From: Leucobacter chromiireducens subsp. solipictus
GTDB taxonomy: Bacteria > Actinomycetota > Actinomycetes > Actinomycetales > Microbacteriaceae
Length of the DNA: 64,000 nt
Reading direction: 5' to 3'
Assembly (NCBI RefSeq): GCF_016758195.1
Contig: NZ_QYAC01000009.1
Coordinates: forward strand, 1 to 64,000
The position numbers and the translations under genes were made by a program. The notes beneath the pieces are model-generated. The model did no database searches and was not told where the DNA came from. It worked only from the letters and a program-made list of their open reading frames with translations. The stretch's first letter is position 1. Each line of letters starts with the position of its first letter. Shown piece after piece: positions 24,118 through 32,201 of the stretch.

Positions 24118-25131
24118 ATGGGGCCACGCGCATGGGCAGCACTGCCGAGCTCGGATGAGTTGTTGCGCAGCCGAACGAGCGTGCGGGCGGACACCATCGA
24201 CGAGGCGCACGCGACGGTGTCGGGCGTGTTCTGCGAGCACCACTTGGCCCCTCTGGAACGCCGGGAGGTGCGCATGAGCATGCGCTCGCTGCACGAGGGC
24301 GGGGTGGGGATCGATCTGCTCGACTATGGTGCCGCGGTGCGGATCGGGGTGGGACGCGGACTCGAAAACTTCCATCTGGTGCAGATCCCGCTGCGCGGGC
24401 GGGCCACCATGCAGGTGGGGAACGCGCTCGTGGAATCTTCGCCCACGGTTGCGACCGTGCCGCCACTCGAACGCGAGTTCGTGATGCGCTGGGATGCCGG
24501 CGTCCCGACGCTCATCCTCTACGCCACCCAGGAGCGGGTGCGCGACGTCGCTCGGGCGGTGTACGGGGTCGACGACGCACGGCTGCAGCTGGGGTTGCAG
24601 CTGCAGCTGGGCACCCTCGCGGGCGGCGACTTTCTCCGCGCGCTGCTCGAGCATCACGAGGTGCTGGAACGGACGACGAGCGACGGCGGCTACGCGCGGA
24701 AGCTGTCATCGGAGCTTCTCCTGGCCCGGCTGCTGAGCGCGGTCGAGAACTCGGTGAGTCGCTCGCTCGGAACCTGGGCCCAGGCCGAGCCGGTGCGGGT
24801 GACCCCGGGGGACGCGCTCGTGCGCCGCTTCGAGGAGAGCATCGAGGCTGGCGTGACGCACGGCGCGACCGTGCTGGAACTCGCGGCGCAGCTGGGGGTC
24901 CCGTTGCGCACCCTCCAGACCCACGTGCGTGCGGTGCGGGGCACGACCCCGACGGCGTTGCTGCGTCACGCCCAGCTCCGGCACGCGCGGACGATGCTCA
25001 CGGCGGCAGATCCGCTGCGGGAGACGGTGACCGCGATCGCGCAGCGCGCGGGCTTCGCACACCTCGGCCGGTTCTCGACGGAGTATCGGCGGCTGTTCGG
25101 GGAGTCGCCCGGCGAGACCCTGCGGCGCTAA
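24118..25131 (+). CDS. AraC-family transcriptional regulator
   Basis: 337 aa from ATG 24118 (GGAGGG upstream); the longer frame from 23941 overlaps the SDR start and is not needed. The N-terminal ~220 residues are an AraC-binding-like (PF14525) domain of the kind found in regulators of aromatic degradation. The C-terminal HTH_18 carries TVLELAAQLGVPLRTLQTHV and AGFAHLGRFSTEYRRLFGESP. Divergent from the SDR-StyA operon, its likely target. It is followed closely by the IclR gene. Confidence 0.85.
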   Translation: MGPRAWAALPSSDELLRSRTSVRADTIDEAHATVSGVFCEHHLAPLERREVRMSMRSLHEGGVGIDLLDYGAAVRIGVGRGLENFHLVQIPLRGRATMQVGNALVESSPTVATVPPLEREFVMRWDAGVPTLILYATQERVRDVARAVYGVDDARLQLGLQLQLGTLAGGDFLRALLEHHEVLERTTSDGGYARKLSSELLLARLLSAVENSVSRSLGTWAQAEPVRVTPGDALVRRFEESIEAGVTHGATVLELAAQLGVPLRTLQTHVRAVRGTTPTALLRHAQLRHARTMLTAADPLRETVTAIAQRAGFAHLGRFSTEYRRLFGESPGETLRR

Positions 25132-25144
25132 GCTCGCGGACATC

Positions 25145-25918
25145 ATGGTCGAAACGCTGAACTCAGTGTCGAAGGCGCTTGAGGTGCTGCACCTGTTGCG
25201 GGCCCGGGGGCCGCTCCGGCTGTCGGACATTGCCGACGGGATCGGGGTCGGGACCTCCACCGCGCACCGGCTGGTGGCGACGCTGCGGGAACAGCGGTTT
25301 GTGCGCCAGGAGTCGCAGGGGAAACGCTACGAGCTGGGCAGTGCGATGCTGTTCACGAGTTCGGTGTCCGCGCTGGAGCACTGCGTCGCGGTGAGCGAGC
25401 CGGTCATGCGGGAGCTGCAACGGGGATCGGGGGAGACCGTCCACCTGAGCGTGCTCCGGGGGCGCCGTTGCCTGTTCGCCGCCTCCGTGGAATCAGATCG
25501 GCCGGTCCGGGTCACGAGCCGGGTGGGGCAGGGGCCGCCCGCGCACACCGCGGCGGGCGGCAAGGTGCTGCTGGCCGCCCTCCCCGCGGACCGCCTTGCG
25601 GACACGTATCTCGATGAGCCGCTTTCGGCCCCCACGCCCGAGTCGATCACCGATCCGGCGCGGCTCCGGGCCGAGCTCGCGCGGGTAACGGCGGACGGAT
25701 ACGCGAGGAATCGGGGCGAGTCGGAGGACGACATGTATGCGCTTGCGGTGCCGGTGCGGCGGCCAGGAGGCGAGGTCATCAGCAGCCTGACGATCGCGGC
25801 ACCGTTGTCCCGCATGGCCGTGTCCGCTGGGGCGCGGGAGCTCAGCGTGCGCGAGCGGGAGCTGCTCGAACAGCTGCGGGTGTCGGCGGCGCGGATCGAA
25901 GAACGGCTCGCGTACTAA
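25145..25918 (+). CDS. IclR-family transcriptional regulator
   Basis: 257 aa: N-terminal winged helix (LSDIADGIGVGTSTAHRLVATL) and an IclR effector domain with VGQGPPAHTAAGGKVLLA and DDMYALAVPVRRPGGEVI. It lies 13 bp after the AraC gene, so the two are probably co-transcribed. It may act on the palindrome at 25959-25982 in front of the cupin gene. Confidence 0.85.
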   Translation: MVETLNSVSKALEVLHLLRARGPLRLSDIADGIGVGTSTAHRLVATLREQRFVRQESQGKRYELGSAMLFTSSVSALEHCVAVSEPVMRELQRGSGETVHLSVLRGRRCLFAASVESDRPVRVTSRVGQGPPAHTAAGGKVLLAALPADRLADTYLDEPLSAPTPESITDPARLRAELARVTADGYARNRGESEDDMYALAVPVRRPGGEVISSLTIAAPLSRMAVSAGARELSVRERELLEQLRVSAARIEERLAY

Positions 25919-25958
25919 GGGGTGTGGCGGGGCGCGGTGGTGCAATTGTCCCGCTATA

Positions 25959-25982
25959 CGGAAAAGCTTACCCGGCTTTCCG
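25959..25982 (+). promoter_or_regulatory. Candidate IclR operator before the cupin gene
   Basis: Interrupted palindrome CGGAAA (25959-25964) and TTTCCG (25977-25982), with an inner AAAGC/GCTTT pair, in the 148-bp gap between the IclR and cupin genes. TAGATT at 25991-25996 may be the -10 box. Confidence 0.3.
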
Positions 25983-26066
25983 CTGGGGGGTAGATTCGGG
26001 ACGACCTCCCCATCGACGCGCGAGTGACACGGTGCGCCGGTGGGCCAACCCGAAAGGACCCGCATC

Positions 26067-26534
26067 ATGGGCGCAGAAACCGCAACCAACACCGCACTCG
26101 ATCCGCTCGGCCGCCCCTTCAAGCAGATCAGCATCCAGCGCAAGGACGAGCTCCCGCTCGCCCCCGGGCAGACCGCCAAGGCGAAGCGCTACTCGGGCGT
26201 CTCGGTCGAAAACACCGACGTGGTCGGCCTGTGGTTCGGCCGGGTCCACACCGGGGTGGGTGAGCACTCGGACCCGCACCATCACGGCGAGGCGGAGACC
26301 GGCGGCTACGTGCTGCAGGGCCGGGGCTACATTCGCTTTGGCGAGCGCTACGACGAGATCATCTACTTCGAACAGGGCGATTTCGTCTACGTCCCGCCAT
26401 TCGTGCCCCACATTGAGGGCAACGCCAGCCGTTCCCAGGAGCTCATCTGGTTGACCACGCGCAACCCCGACAACATCGTCGTGAACCTCACCGATCAAGA
26501 CGTTTCTGATCTGGAACTCGAATACACCGACTAG
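26067..26534 (+). CDS. Small single-domain cupin protein
   Basis: 155 aa. Cupin motif 1 is HSDPHHHGEAETGGYVLQG with His/His/Glu metal ligands, and motif 2 is GDFVYVPPFVPHIEGN. The start at 26067 follows GAAAGGACCC; an in-frame ATG at 26040 lacks a site. It is too small for a bicupin gentisate dioxygenase. It could be an isomerase, decarboxylase or sensor linked to the catabolic cluster. Confidence 0.8.
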   Translation: MGAETATNTALDPLGRPFKQISIQRKDELPLAPGQTAKAKRYSGVSVENTDVVGLWFGRVHTGVGEHSDPHHHGEAETGGYVLQGRGYIRFGERYDEIIYFEQGDFVYVPPFVPHIEGNASRSQELIWLTTRNPDNIVVNLTDQDVSDLELEYTD

Positions 26535-26595
26535 TGTTCGCGGGGCACGGCGGAATCTCCGCACGGTTCTCGGGTTCGTTCGGTAGGATCAGGGC

Positions 26596-26880
26596 ATGAG
26601 CGAGATGCAGCATGCGGGAACCGGCGGTGTCGCCCTCTCCAAGGACGTGCTCGCACCCAGTGTGCAGCGCATTGGACGCCGCGATATCGAGATCACCTTC
26701 CTCGGAACCAACTCGGCAGGGCAGCCGACGTGGATCATGTGGAACGCGGACGAACCATACCTGATCGGCATGCTCTCGCAGGGCAAGATGGGCTACCGCT
26801 TCGAGCAGCGCACCAGCTCCGGAGCAATGGTCCACGAGAACATTTCGTTGAGCCGCGTGCAACGCGCACTCGGCGGCTAA
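26596..26880 (+). CDS. Small protein of unknown function
   Basis: 94 aa, not recognised. It is soluble, with no signal peptide or TM segment, and has a beta-rich core (RDIEITFLGTNSAGQ, PTWIMWNADEPYLIGML) that could be a small barrel. AGGATCAGGGC precedes the ATG. It lies 61 bp after the cupin gene and is closed by an 18-bp hairpin, so it is probably a real gene. Function cannot be inferred. Confidence 0.6.
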   Translation: MSEMQHAGTGGVALSKDVLAPSVQRIGRRDIEITFLGTNSAGQPTWIMWNADEPYLIGMLSQGKMGYRFEQRTSSGAMVHENISLSRVQRALGG

Positions 26881-26900
26881 CGCTTCCGCACCCTCGTGCG

Positions 26901-26942
26901 CCTCAGCGCGCCGCGACCCCCTCCGGTCGCGGCGCGCTGAGG
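26901..26942. terminator. Terminator closing the catabolic region
   Basis: 18-bp perfect stem (26901-26918 with 26925-26942), loop CCCTCC, directly after the 94-aa gene. Confidence 0.72.
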
Positions 26943-27118
26943 CGTGCCCAGAATCTGCGTGTTTTTCCCGGATGTGCCCGGGTCCGTCTCGCCATACCGT
27001 AAGCCGCATCACGCGGTCTCGGGGGTAGAGACGCAGTCTCGCCCGTTCGCGGCCTCGGATCGAGGGCGGGACAACGGTGTGCCGTCCCCGGAATGGTCCG
27101 GAAGAAAGCGGCAGAGCA

Positions 27119-30100
27119 ATGAAGCGCACACGTGGTCCCGAGCATCCCCACTATCCACGGTGGATCGGCCGATGGCGGATCAGGCCGGAACGCCCCGGCC
27201 GGTTTCGGGAACCACGCGCGGGAAGCGTGCGCGGCGCGAGCATCCGCGGGGGTGCGATCCTCGCCGTCGCCGCGGCACTCGTGTTTCAGCCATTGACCGC
27301 CCCCGCGTTTGCGCTCGATGCCCCCGTCGACACGGTGCCGGTGGCGGCAGCGGACGCGCCGGTGGCACCGCCGGCGGTCGAGCCCGTGGCGGTACCTGTT
27401 GCCGAGCCGGCACCGGAACCCGCCCCGGTCCCTGAACCAGTTCCGGTCCCTGAGCCCGCCCCGGCTCCTGCACCCGTGCCGGTCCCTGAGCCTGTACCCG
27501 TGGTGGAGCCCGCCCCCGTGCCCGTGCCCGAACCGGCGCCCGAGCCCGCCCCAGCGGCCCCTGACGTCGCGCAGCCTCCCGCGCCTGAGCCGACGGTCTC
27601 GGAGACCCCCGCGGTGCCCGAGGAGACCGTGGCCCCGGAGGCCGAAACGGCAGATCCGGCCCCCGATGCGGCGGCCGAGGCAGCTCGTGTTGCGGCCGAG
27701 GAACTCGCGCGTGGCGGCGGGAAGAAAGACAAGGTGACGCTCTGTCACGCGACGTCCTCGGTGAAGAACCCGTGGGTGCAGATCACCGTCGCGGCGGATG
27801 GTGCGGCGAGCGGCCACGCGGGAGCGCATCACCAGGACGGGCGCGACATCATCCCGCCCTTCAGCTACACCGAGAATCGGCAGGTGCAGCAGTTCCCGGG
27901 CCAGAACTGGGATGCGGCCGGACAGGCGATCTACGAACGCGGCTGCGCGAACCCGCCTGAGCCGCCGAAGGATCCGGCACCGACGGTCACCCTGAACCTG
28001 GGGGAGTGCGTCGAGGGCGACACCATGCCGTCCGTCACCGCGGTCTTTGGCAACCTCGTCGTGGGCCAGCCGTACACCTACGAGGGCAACGGGCAGGCGG
28101 CCGTCGACTTTGTCGCCACCGCGACCAGCGAGACACGAAGCCTCGGCGCAGCACAGGGCACCTCGGTGACCGTCGACATCCGTGGCACCGGGCCCCGAGC
28201 CGCGCAGGGCGCGGTGACGCGCTCCGTGCAGGTGGAAAAGTGCGCCGAGCCGCCCGAGGAGGAGGTGACGCTGTGTCACGCGACGTCGTCTGATTCCAAT
28301 CCCTGGGTGGAGCTGACGCTTCCCCCCGCGGGAGTGCTGAACGGGCATGCGGGCGCGAGCCACCAGGATGGCCGCGACATCATCCCGCCGTTCGAGTACG
28401 GGGACGGGGAGAGCTTCCCGGGCCAGAACTGGGACGAGGATGGTCAGGCGATCTTCGAGAACGGATGCGCGGAGCCGGAGGTTCCGGTTGATCCGGATCC
28501 GGCGGTCTCGATCTCGGCCGGTGAATGCCCGGCGATGGGTGGCTTTGCCCCGTTGACGGTCACGCTGAGTGAGCTCGTGGTGGGTGAGCCGTACACGGTG
28601 GAGTTCGACGGGGTTGCAACGGACGCGAGCTCGCCGATGTCCTTCACCGCGGACGCCGCGACCCGGGTGATCGAGGTGATGCCGTCCGAGGAGGGCGCGC
28701 TGCACGTGACGGTGACCGGGACCGGTGAACACGCTGGCGAGTCCGCGGACGCGACGGCGCAGGTTGCCGAGTGCCCCGAACCGGAGCTGCCCGAGATCAC
28801 GCTCAGCCTGGATCAGTGTCTCGCCTACGGAGAGCCACTCCCCGCAGCGGTCACCGCTGAGCTCAGCGGCCTCGTGTCCGGCGTGACCTACACCGTGACG
28901 ATCGGAGCCGAGGGCGGTGGCACGCCGTATGTCACGCGCTCCGTGGACGGGTCCGAAGGTACGACCGCGAGCCTGCAGCTCGACCTCGCGGGAACCGGCA
29001 GCTACGTCGTGACCGTCAGTGTGGGGGAGGAAGAACTCACCCGCACCATTGAGGTGACACCCTGCCCGCCCGGTTCCTATGATCTGTCGCTCGTGAAGAC
29101 CGCGAGCGCCGGCGAAGCAGGGGTCGCTGAGGTGGGCGACACGATCCAGTATTCGATCACGGTGACCAATGCCGGCCCGGACGCGGCCCTCGATCCGGTC
29201 GTGACGGACACGCTCCCGGCCGGGCTGAGCGCAGTGTCGGGCACGGGATCCGGCCCCGCCGGGTGGACGGTTGACGCGTCCGGCAGCAGCGTCACCGCCA
29301 GCTACGCCGGCGCGTTCACCGGCGAGGCAACGATCACCTTCGACGCGCTCGTGGTCACCGCACCGCCGAGCGGCGAAATCACCAACCAGGCGTGCGTCGC
29401 CGCCTCGGGGGTGGCGGAACCCGAACCGCAGCCTGAACGGGCCGCCACGGGCCTCCTGGGGCTTCCGGCACTGGTGCTGGTGGATCCCGAGGCTGCAGGC
29501 GACGGCGGCGACAGCAATTCCGGCAACGACTGCGGTTCGGTGACCACCGAGGTGCGTGGCGTGGCGATCGCGGGCAGCGCGGTCTGCGTCAACGACACCC
29601 CGTGGTTCACCTACAGTGTCACCCCGAGCGGGACCGCGGATCCGAGCGAACTGCCGATCGTCATGATCTGGTGGACCGCCGACGCGTACGCGGCACGCGA
29701 CGCTTCAATCCCCGCCGGGGACACGGCGGCGATCCTGGCGGACGGGGCGTCCCAGGTGGACCCGATCGCCTACCCCGACGGGTGGGTGAGCGGCCAAACC
29801 CTGAGCGGCCAGATGCTGTGGCCGGGCGCGACGGTTGACGAGGAAGGGAATCCGACCGGTTGGCCCGGCTGGACCCTGCAGGGCGACGGCACCTGGGTGC
29901 TGGATCCCGCGGCCCCGCACTACAACCTGCGTGAGCAGGCGGTCGTGGAGATCCGGATCAACCCGACCGCAGCCGAGACGACGGTGTACCCGCCGGCCAC
30001 CCCGAATTGCGCGGCCCAGCCGCCGCAGCCGCCGGTGACCCCGGAACCGCCCGTCACGCCGCCGGTGACCACACCGCCGGCCGCGGTCGCTCCGCCCGCT

Positions 30101-30289
30101 CCCGCGGTGAGCGTGCCCGGGACGCTGCCGCGCACCGCCGTCGCGATGCCGACCCGCCTCGCGGACACGGGGGCTCCCGACGGGGCTTCCGAGCAGCGTG
30201 GCGCGATCGGCGGCCTCGGAATCGCCGCGACACTCGCGGGACTCGCGCTCTGGAGTTTCGCGCGCAGGCGGCGTCACGAGGATGCCTGA
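27119..30289 (+). CDS. LADTG-anchored surface protein with twin CHATSS domains and DUF11
   Basis: 1056 aa from ATG 27119. A long N-terminal signal peptide (about 1-65) is followed by a Pro/Glu/Val-rich stalk (about 66-190). Two copies of a module VTLCHATSS-NPWV...GHAG-HQDGRDIIPPF...FPGQNWD-GQAI-GC lie near 206-275 and 382-450, separated by Ig-like segments. A DUF11 repeat (YDLSLVKTAS, VGDTIQYSITVTNAGPDA) lies near 654-760. The C-terminus has LADTG (about 1014), a hydrophobic helix and RRRR, the class E sortase layout. It is exported and wall-anchored; ligand unknown. Confidence 0.82.
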   Translation: MKRTRGPEHPHYPRWIGRWRIRPERPGRFREPRAGSVRGASIRGGAILAVAAALVFQPLTAPAFALDAPVDTVPVAAADAPVAPPAVEPVAVPVAEPAPEPAPVPEPVPVPEPAPAPAPVPVPEPVPVVEPAPVPVPEPAPEPAPAAPDVAQPPAPEPTVSETPAVPEETVAPEAETADPAPDAAAEAARVAAEELARGGGKKDKVTLCHATSSVKNPWVQITVAADGAASGHAGAHHQDGRDIIPPFSYTENRQVQQFPGQNWDAAGQAIYERGCANPPEPPKDPAPTVTLNLGECVEGDTMPSVTAVFGNLVVGQPYTYEGNGQAAVDFVATATSETRSLGAAQGTSVTVDIRGTGPRAAQGAVTRSVQVEKCAEPPEEEVTLCHATSSDSNPWVELTLPPAGVLNGHAGASHQDGRDIIPPFEYGDGESFPGQNWDEDGQAIFENGCAEPEVPVDPDPAVSISAGECPAMGGFAPLTVTLSELVVGEPYTVEFDGVATDASSPMSFTADAATRVIEVMPSEEGALHVTVTGTGEHAGESADATAQVAECPEPELPEITLSLDQCLAYGEPLPAAVTAELSGLVSGVTYTVTIGAEGGGTPYVTRSVDGSEGTTASLQLDLAGTGSYVVTVSVGEEELTRTIEVTPCPPGSYDLSLVKTASAGEAGVAEVGDTIQYSITVTNAGPDAALDPVVTDTLPAGLSAVSGTGSGPAGWTVDASGSSVTASYAGAFTGEATITFDALVVTAPPSGEITNQACVAASGVAEPEPQPERAATGLLGLPALVLVDPEAAGDGGDSNSGNDCGSVTTEVRGVAIAGSAVCVNDTPWFTYSVTPSGTADPSELPIVMIWWTADAYAARDASIPAGDTAAILADGASQVDPIAYPDGWVSGQTLSGQMLWPGATVDEEGNPTGWPGWTLQGDGTWVLDPAAPHYNLREQAVVEIRINPTAAETTVYPPATPNCAAQPPQPPVTPEPPVTPPVTTPPAAVAPPAPAVSVPGTLPRTAVAMPTRLADTGAPDGASEQRGAIGGLGIAATLAGLALWSFARRRRHEDA

Positions 30290-30356
30290 GCTCGGCGTGA
30301 AAACTTCGCGCTGAACTCGGAATCCGCGAAATGACGCGGATCTCGCCCCGGTCCCA

Positions 30357-30372
30357 GTTCCCCAAAGTGGGG
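30357..30372. repeat. 15-mer repeated inverted at 32235-32249
   Basis: GTTCCCCAAAGTGGG at 30357-30371 recurs as its reverse complement at 32235-32249. The core CCCCAAAGTGGGG is itself a short hairpin. The pair brackets the tRNA cluster, the APH-like gene and the DksA-like gene. Confidence 0.5.
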
Positions 30373-30494
30373 CACCTGGGGGCGGGGCGGACCTCTGCGA
30401 CACGCCAGGGATGCGGGATTCCGGGGGTGCGATTTGCCAGAGGGGTCGGAGTCGGCATAGTATTTCATCTCGGTAGCAAGCATGAAAGTGCTTC

Positions 30495-30567
30495 GGCCCC
30501 ATCGTTTAGCGGCCTAGGACACCGCCCTTTCACGGCGGCAGCACGGGTTCGAATCCCGTTGGGGTCA
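30495..30567 (+). tRNA. tRNA-Glu (TTC)
   Basis: 73-nt cloverleaf: acceptor GGCCCCA pairs with TGGGGTC (one G-U), anticodon stem CCGCC/GGCGG around CTTTCAC (anticodon TTC), T arm CGGGTTCGAATCCCG. No encoded CCA. First of four tRNAs in a cluster. Confidence 0.96.
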
Positions 30568-30597
30568 CTGATACCACGTATAATTGAATAACACTAT

Positions 30598-30671
30598 GGC
30601 CCTGTAGCGCAGTTGGTTAGCGCGCCGCCCTGTCACGGCGGAGGTCGCGGGTTCAAGTCCCGTCAGGGTCG
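30598..30671 (+). tRNA. tRNA-Asp (GTC), copy 1
   Basis: 74-nt cloverleaf, anticodon loop CTGTCAC (GTC), discriminator G as expected for Asp. Identical in sequence to the copy at 30902-30975. No encoded CCA. Confidence 0.96.
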
Positions 30672-30681
30672 CTAGGTGAAG

Positions 30682-30707
30682 AACCCTTCCTCGGAAGGGT
30701 TTCTTCG
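30682..30707 (+). terminator. Rho-independent terminator after tRNA-Asp
   Basis: Stem AACCCTTCC/GGAAGGGTT (30682-30690 with 30693-30701) followed by TTTCTTCG. Confidence 0.7.
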
Positions 30708-30737
30708 TCTCCGGTGATCGCCCTAGCGTGAACACCT

Positions 30738-30810
30738 GGCTCTGTAGCTCAGTTGGTAGAGCGTTCGACTGAAAATCGAAAGGTCACCGGATCGATGCCG
30801 GTCGGAGCCA
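30738..30810 (+). tRNA. tRNA-Phe (GAA)
   Basis: 73-nt cloverleaf: acceptor GGCTCTG/CGGAGCC, anticodon loop CTGAAAA (GAA), discriminator A. The T loop reads ATCGATG, so position 54 is A instead of the near-universal T. Confidence 0.95.
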
Positions 30811-30812
30811 CT

Positions 30813-30852
30813 GAACCCCCTTGTAGCTTCTACATCAAGGGGGTTCTTTCTT
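30813..30852 (+). terminator. Terminator after tRNA-Phe
   Basis: 11-bp stem GAACCCCCTTG/CAAGGGGGTTC (30813-30823 with 30836-30846), an inner TGTAG/CTACA stem, and a TTTCTT tail. Confidence 0.78.
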
Positions 30853-30901
30853 CGTGCCTGACCCCGTGTGTCTCACACGGGAAGCACACAATTTCATATC
30901 T

Positions 30902-30975
30902 GGCCCTGTAGCGCAGTTGGTTAGCGCGCCGCCCTGTCACGGCGGAGGTCGCGGGTTCAAGTCCCGTCAGGGTCG
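30902..30975 (+). tRNA. tRNA-Asp (GTC), copy 2
   Basis: 74 nt, identical to 30598-30671 over the mature sequence; flanks differ. Followed by its own terminator. Confidence 0.96.
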
Positions 30976-30983
30976 CCACTCGA

Positions 30984-31014
30984 GAAGCCCGTCTTTGGAC
31001 GGGCTTCTTTTCGT
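30984..31014 (+). terminator. Terminator after second tRNA-Asp
   Basis: 10-bp stem GAAGCCCGTC/GACGGGCTTC (30984-30993 with 30998-31007) followed by TTTT. Confidence 0.78.
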
Positions 31015-31050
31015 TGTAGGGCGCTCCCGGCGTTCGCGCGGCGCCCGTCC

Positions 31051-31857
31051 CTACCACGTCAGCGGGTCGAGCCGCAGGTACGCGTCCAGGCGCTCGGCAT
31101 CGAGGTCGATGCCGTAGCGGGCGGCAAACTCCCGGTCGGCACGCCGCGCGCAGGGCTCATCCGACCAGGATTCGCGCGCGTTCGCCAGGAGGAGCGCGAT
31201 ATCCGCATAGGGGTCCGCGCGTCCGAGGCGGCCAAGGTCGATCAGGCCGCCGACGCGCGAGGTCGTGGGATCGATCACGATGTTGGGGAGGCAGAAGTCG
31301 CCGTGGCACACGACCGCGTCGCGGGCCTCCCCGGCGCGCAGCTCGGGAAGTGCGCGTTCGAGACCCGCAAGGATCTCGGCGGGCGGGGTCGCGACCAGGT
31401 GCTCGGGGAGGAACTCGGTCTGGACGCGGCCCTCGGTCACCGTCGCGCGGGCGAGGGTCATCATCGGGTCGATGCCGCGGTCAAATGGGCAGCTCTCCAC
31501 GGGGAGCTCGTGCAGGGCGCGGAGGGTGTCGGCGATGGCCGGCCAGGCCGTTGCGAGCGCCGCCGGATCGAGCCGATCCGCGGGCACCCCGGCGACGGCG
31601 CTCGTGATCAGGCATGCGCCGTGCTCCGAGTCGCGCCAGTCCAGCACGGTGGGGCCGGGGACCGGCGTGCCGGAAAGCCAAGCGAGGCGATCCCGCTCCG
31701 CGGCGAGCGAGCCGACCTCGGCGCGAGACACCAGCTTGGCGAATCGGTCCCGCGTGCGGTGCCGCAGGACCCCGGCACCGGACTCTCCGCCGGTGACGGG
31801 TTCCCACTCGCCGGGGTCGAGCGCGAAGCTGCGCGGTGGGTCGCCCGCTAGGAGCAC
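31051..31857 (-). CDS. APH(3'')-type aminoglycoside phosphotransferase homologue
   Basis: About 268 aa, close to the length of APH(3'')-Ib. GGESGAGVLRHR aligns with the GGESGDFVFRR start of that family, and CLITSAVAGVPADRL and CPFDRG follow in order. The Brenner-type catalytic motif is VCHGDFCLPNIVID, the metal motif is GLIDLGRLGRADPYADIAL, and it ends in AYLRLDPLTW. It should transfer phosphate from ATP to an aminoglycoside (streptomycin in the named family), but chromosomal relatives may act on other substrates. The start is uncertain: GTG 31857 gives the family length; ATG 31920 would overlap the dksA-like gene by 73 bp. Confidence 0.82.
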   Translation of the reverse strand: MLLAGDPPRSFALDPGEWEPVTGGESGAGVLRHRTRDRFAKLVSRAEVGSLAAERDRLAWLSGTPVPGPTVLDWRDSEHGACLITSAVAGVPADRLDPAALATAWPAIADTLRALHELPVESCPFDRGIDPMMTLARATVTEGRVQTEFLPEHLVATPPAEILAGLERALPELRAGEARDAVVCHGDFCLPNIVIDPTTSRVGGLIDLGRLGRADPYADIALLLANARESWSDEPCARRADREFAARYGIDLDAERLDAYLRLDPLTW

Positions 31858-32201
31858 GACACGCACCGCTCGCGGAACGGGCGGACCTCGAGCTGCCCGC
31901 TCGGGATCGCGCCTCCGCACGTGAGGCAGGTCCCGTAGCTTCCGTCATCGACGCGCTGCATCGCGGCCTCGGCCTGCTGGAGGTCGGCGCGCGCGGACTC
32001 GAGCAGGCCGGCTCGGAGCGACCACTGTGCGGAAAAGGGTTCGCCGTCGGGGTCGTGTTCGTCGTCGTCTGGCGCGCCGCTGCGCGCACGCACCAGGGCG
32101 GCGAGTTCCGCGTCGAGCCGCTCAGCCCGCGCGCGCAGTCGCTCCAGTTCGGCGCTGAGGTGGGTGCGGTGCTGTGTGTCTGGGTTCGAGCGGGAGTCCA
32201 T
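31848..32201 (-). CDS. DksA/TraR-type C4 zinc-finger protein
   Basis: 117 aa: N-terminal coiled coil (RTHLSAELERLRARAERLDAELAAL region), then SYGTCLTCGGAIPSGQLEVR...ERCVSC, the four-Cys zinc finger of the DksA/TraR family (C-x2-C near 95, C-x2-C at the end). The RBS GGAGATACTTC precedes the ATG. It is slightly shorter than DksA and may bind RNA polymerase secondary channel. The APH-like gene follows in overlap. Confidence 0.85.
   Translation of the reverse strand: MDSRSNPDTQHRTHLSAELERLRARAERLDAELAALVRARSGAPDDDEHDPDGEPFSAQWSLRAGLLESARADLQQAEAAMQRVDDGSYGTCLTCGGAIPSGQLEVRPFRERCVSCS

Noticed and set aside
26067-26534. Gentisate 1,2-dioxygenase
   Set aside because: The protein has one cupin domain and 155 residues, while gentisate dioxygenases are bicupins of about 350 residues.
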